Origin: Euryarchaeota archaeon UBA501
GTDB taxonomy: Archaea > Thermoplasmatota > Poseidoniia > Poseidoniales > Thalassarchaeaceae
Direction of reading: 5' to 3'
Assembly: GCA_002505685.1 (NCBI GenBank)
Contig: DAVT01000061.1
Location: 1 to 23,694, forward strand
Length of the DNA: 23,694 bases
Shown here: piece by piece, positions 22,934 to 23,694 of the stretch
How positions within the stretch are numbered: position 1 is the first letter of the stretch
Layout: each line of letters starts with the position of its first letter
The notes under the pieces: model-generated
Told to the model about the DNA's origin: nothing
The model's input: the letters and a program-made list of their open reading frames with translations, nothing else
Database searches by the model: none
Position numbers and translations under genes: made by a program

Positions 22934-23694
22934 TGTTCATCACCTCCAAGGCCAAACCAATCCGATTGATCATCAACCTCAGTACTCTCAATAATCTCAG
23001 TTTCAGAAGTCTCAATTTCTTCGGGGTCGACAACGATTACGACCTCATCATTTTCGGCCGTCATGTCATCTTCAGACTCTCCACCCTCTTCTTCGCCCCG
23101 ATCAAGACCGGCTTCTTCTTCTCGCAACATTTCTGCAAGGATTTCCTCATCGAGTTTCGTCGCTCCAATGATGTCCCCAGCTCCTCTGAAGAAAATTTCA
23201 AGATCCGACCAATCCCCTTTCTTCAATCCACCGACAGTAAAGGTCAATGTGGTTGATTGACCGGGGTCCAAGGTTTCGATTTTCCAAGCCCACAACCCTC
23301 GTGCTTCCCTGCGCCCCCCTCGTTCATTTTCAGAAAATACGACACCATCCCGTTCTGGCCATGTTGATAGTAACGTGTAAGCGCGAGGTCTTGCAGTGTA
23401 ATTGTACAATTCAATGGTCGCCCGAGTTTCTTTCTTCTCCGTATCCCATTCGAGTTTTTCTTCGATGAATACAGCATTCATGATTTTCGTAATGACCGGA
23501 GCAAGTGGTAACGGCTCCGCATCCAAAATGGCAACGGCCTTATCGTGAATTTCAGGTAAAATGATGTTGACAAGTTCGAATTTTTCCTGCGCCTTTGCCT
23601 TCTGTTTCTGTTTCTTGAGGTGATTTCTGAGCCCCCGCCCAACCTCAAGCATCGCCAACCGAATCTCATCGAAGACATCGACATTGTCTGAGAG
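22930..23694 (-). CDS. top6B: DNA topoisomerase VI subunit B, C-terminal part (cut by window edge)
   Basis: The frame is open to the edge: 254 residues are visible, starting inside the protein at LSDNVDVFDEIR. There is no stop upstream in the window, so the TTG or ATG near 23652-23658 should not be taken as a start. EVGRGLRNHLKKQKQKAKAQEKFELVNIILPEI is the C-terminal part of the transducer domain, and ITKIMNAV is a further match. Residues that follow form an Ig-like beta sandwich (ATIELYNYTARPRAYTLLSTWPE, WKIETLDPGQSTTLTFTVGG) as in archaeal Top6B C-terminal domains. The final 60 residues are strongly acidic (EEEGGESEDD, EEIETSETEIIESTE). The GHKL ATPase is outside the window. The gene precedes top6A with an ATGA overlap. 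Confidence 0.92.
   Translation of the reverse strand, partial: LSDNVDVFDEIRLAMLEVGRGLRNHLKKQKQKAKAQEKFELVNIILPEIHDKAVAILDAEPLPLAPVITKIMNAVFIEEKLEWDTEKKETRATIELYNYTARPRAYTLLSTWPERDGVVFSENERGGRREARGLWAWKIETLDPGQSTTLTFTVGGLKKGDWSDLEIFFRGAGDIIGATKLDEEILAEMLREEEAGLDRGEEEGGESEDDMTAENDEVVIVVDPEEIETSETEIIESTEVDDQSDWFGLGGDEQ

Noticed and set aside
23652..23658. A start codon for a complete 242-residue gene at 23658 (TTG)
   Set aside because: The frame continues open to the window edge and the residues match the inside of the Top6B transducer domain.
1..23694. Mobile element, prophage or defence system
   Set aside because: No transposase, integrase, terminal inverted repeats, toxin-antitoxin pair or CRISPR repeat was found; gene types are chromosomal housekeeping and surface genes.

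Overview
The window reads as a chromosomal segment of a mesophilic archaeon, most likely a marine planktonic euryarchaeon of the Marine Group II / Poseidoniales type. The archaeal signature is direct: topoisomerase VI A and B genes, diphthine synthase (DphB), a Trm5-type tRNA m1G37 methyltransferase, the small RNA polymerase subunit RpoP, an RFC-type clamp-loader ATPase, a stand-alone glutamine amidotransferase subunit of GMP synthase, and a TATA/BRE promoter about 26 bp ahead of a start codon (leaderless pattern). The lineage is an inference from gene content: giant secreted beta-propeller proteins, a bacterial/eukaryal-type PlsC acyltransferase and a phage/bacterial-type UV-dimer glycosylase together suggest a photic-zone MGII archaeon. 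No phage, transposon, CRISPR or integrative element was seen.

Layout. Positions 1-3316 are on the minus strand: a cut-off small gene, a TM2-domain membrane protein with a clear promoter, a pyrimidine-dimer DNA glycosylase, an unrecognised 559-residue protein, and dphB. Trm5 runs divergently from dphB. From 3370 to 20126 nearly everything is on the plus strand: trm5, a class II aldolase-like protein with a Ser-Gly-Pro-Pro repeat tail, guaAA, rpoP, an RFC small-subunit-like ATPase, a four-TM membrane protein, an SdhA/FrdA-like flavoprotein, a membrane-anchored FG-GAP protein, a HIT hydrolase, a PlsC-like acyltransferase, a DUF2299-like protein and a 1682-residue surface protein. Two tRNA genes, Asp(GTC) and Arg(CCT), lie antisense in gaps between plus-strand genes. 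From 20133 to the end the minus strand carries an ArsR-type regulator, a two-TM membrane protein, top6A and the 3' part of top6B.

How the genes fit together. dphB and trm5 both serve translational fidelity (EF-2 modification and tRNA position 37). top6A/top6B are translationally coupled by an ATGA overlap. The FG-GAP and giant proteins are the cell-surface part of the window. The giant protein is the most interesting item: a seven-bladed propeller whose fourth blade appears to hold an inserted von Willebrand A domain, followed by Ig-like/CARDB-like modules, a thrombospondin-3-like calcium motif and a C-terminal membrane anchor. It is preceded by a leader with three inverted repeats, the last one a perfect hairpin a few bases before the start codon. 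No gap over 300 bases lacks a gene.
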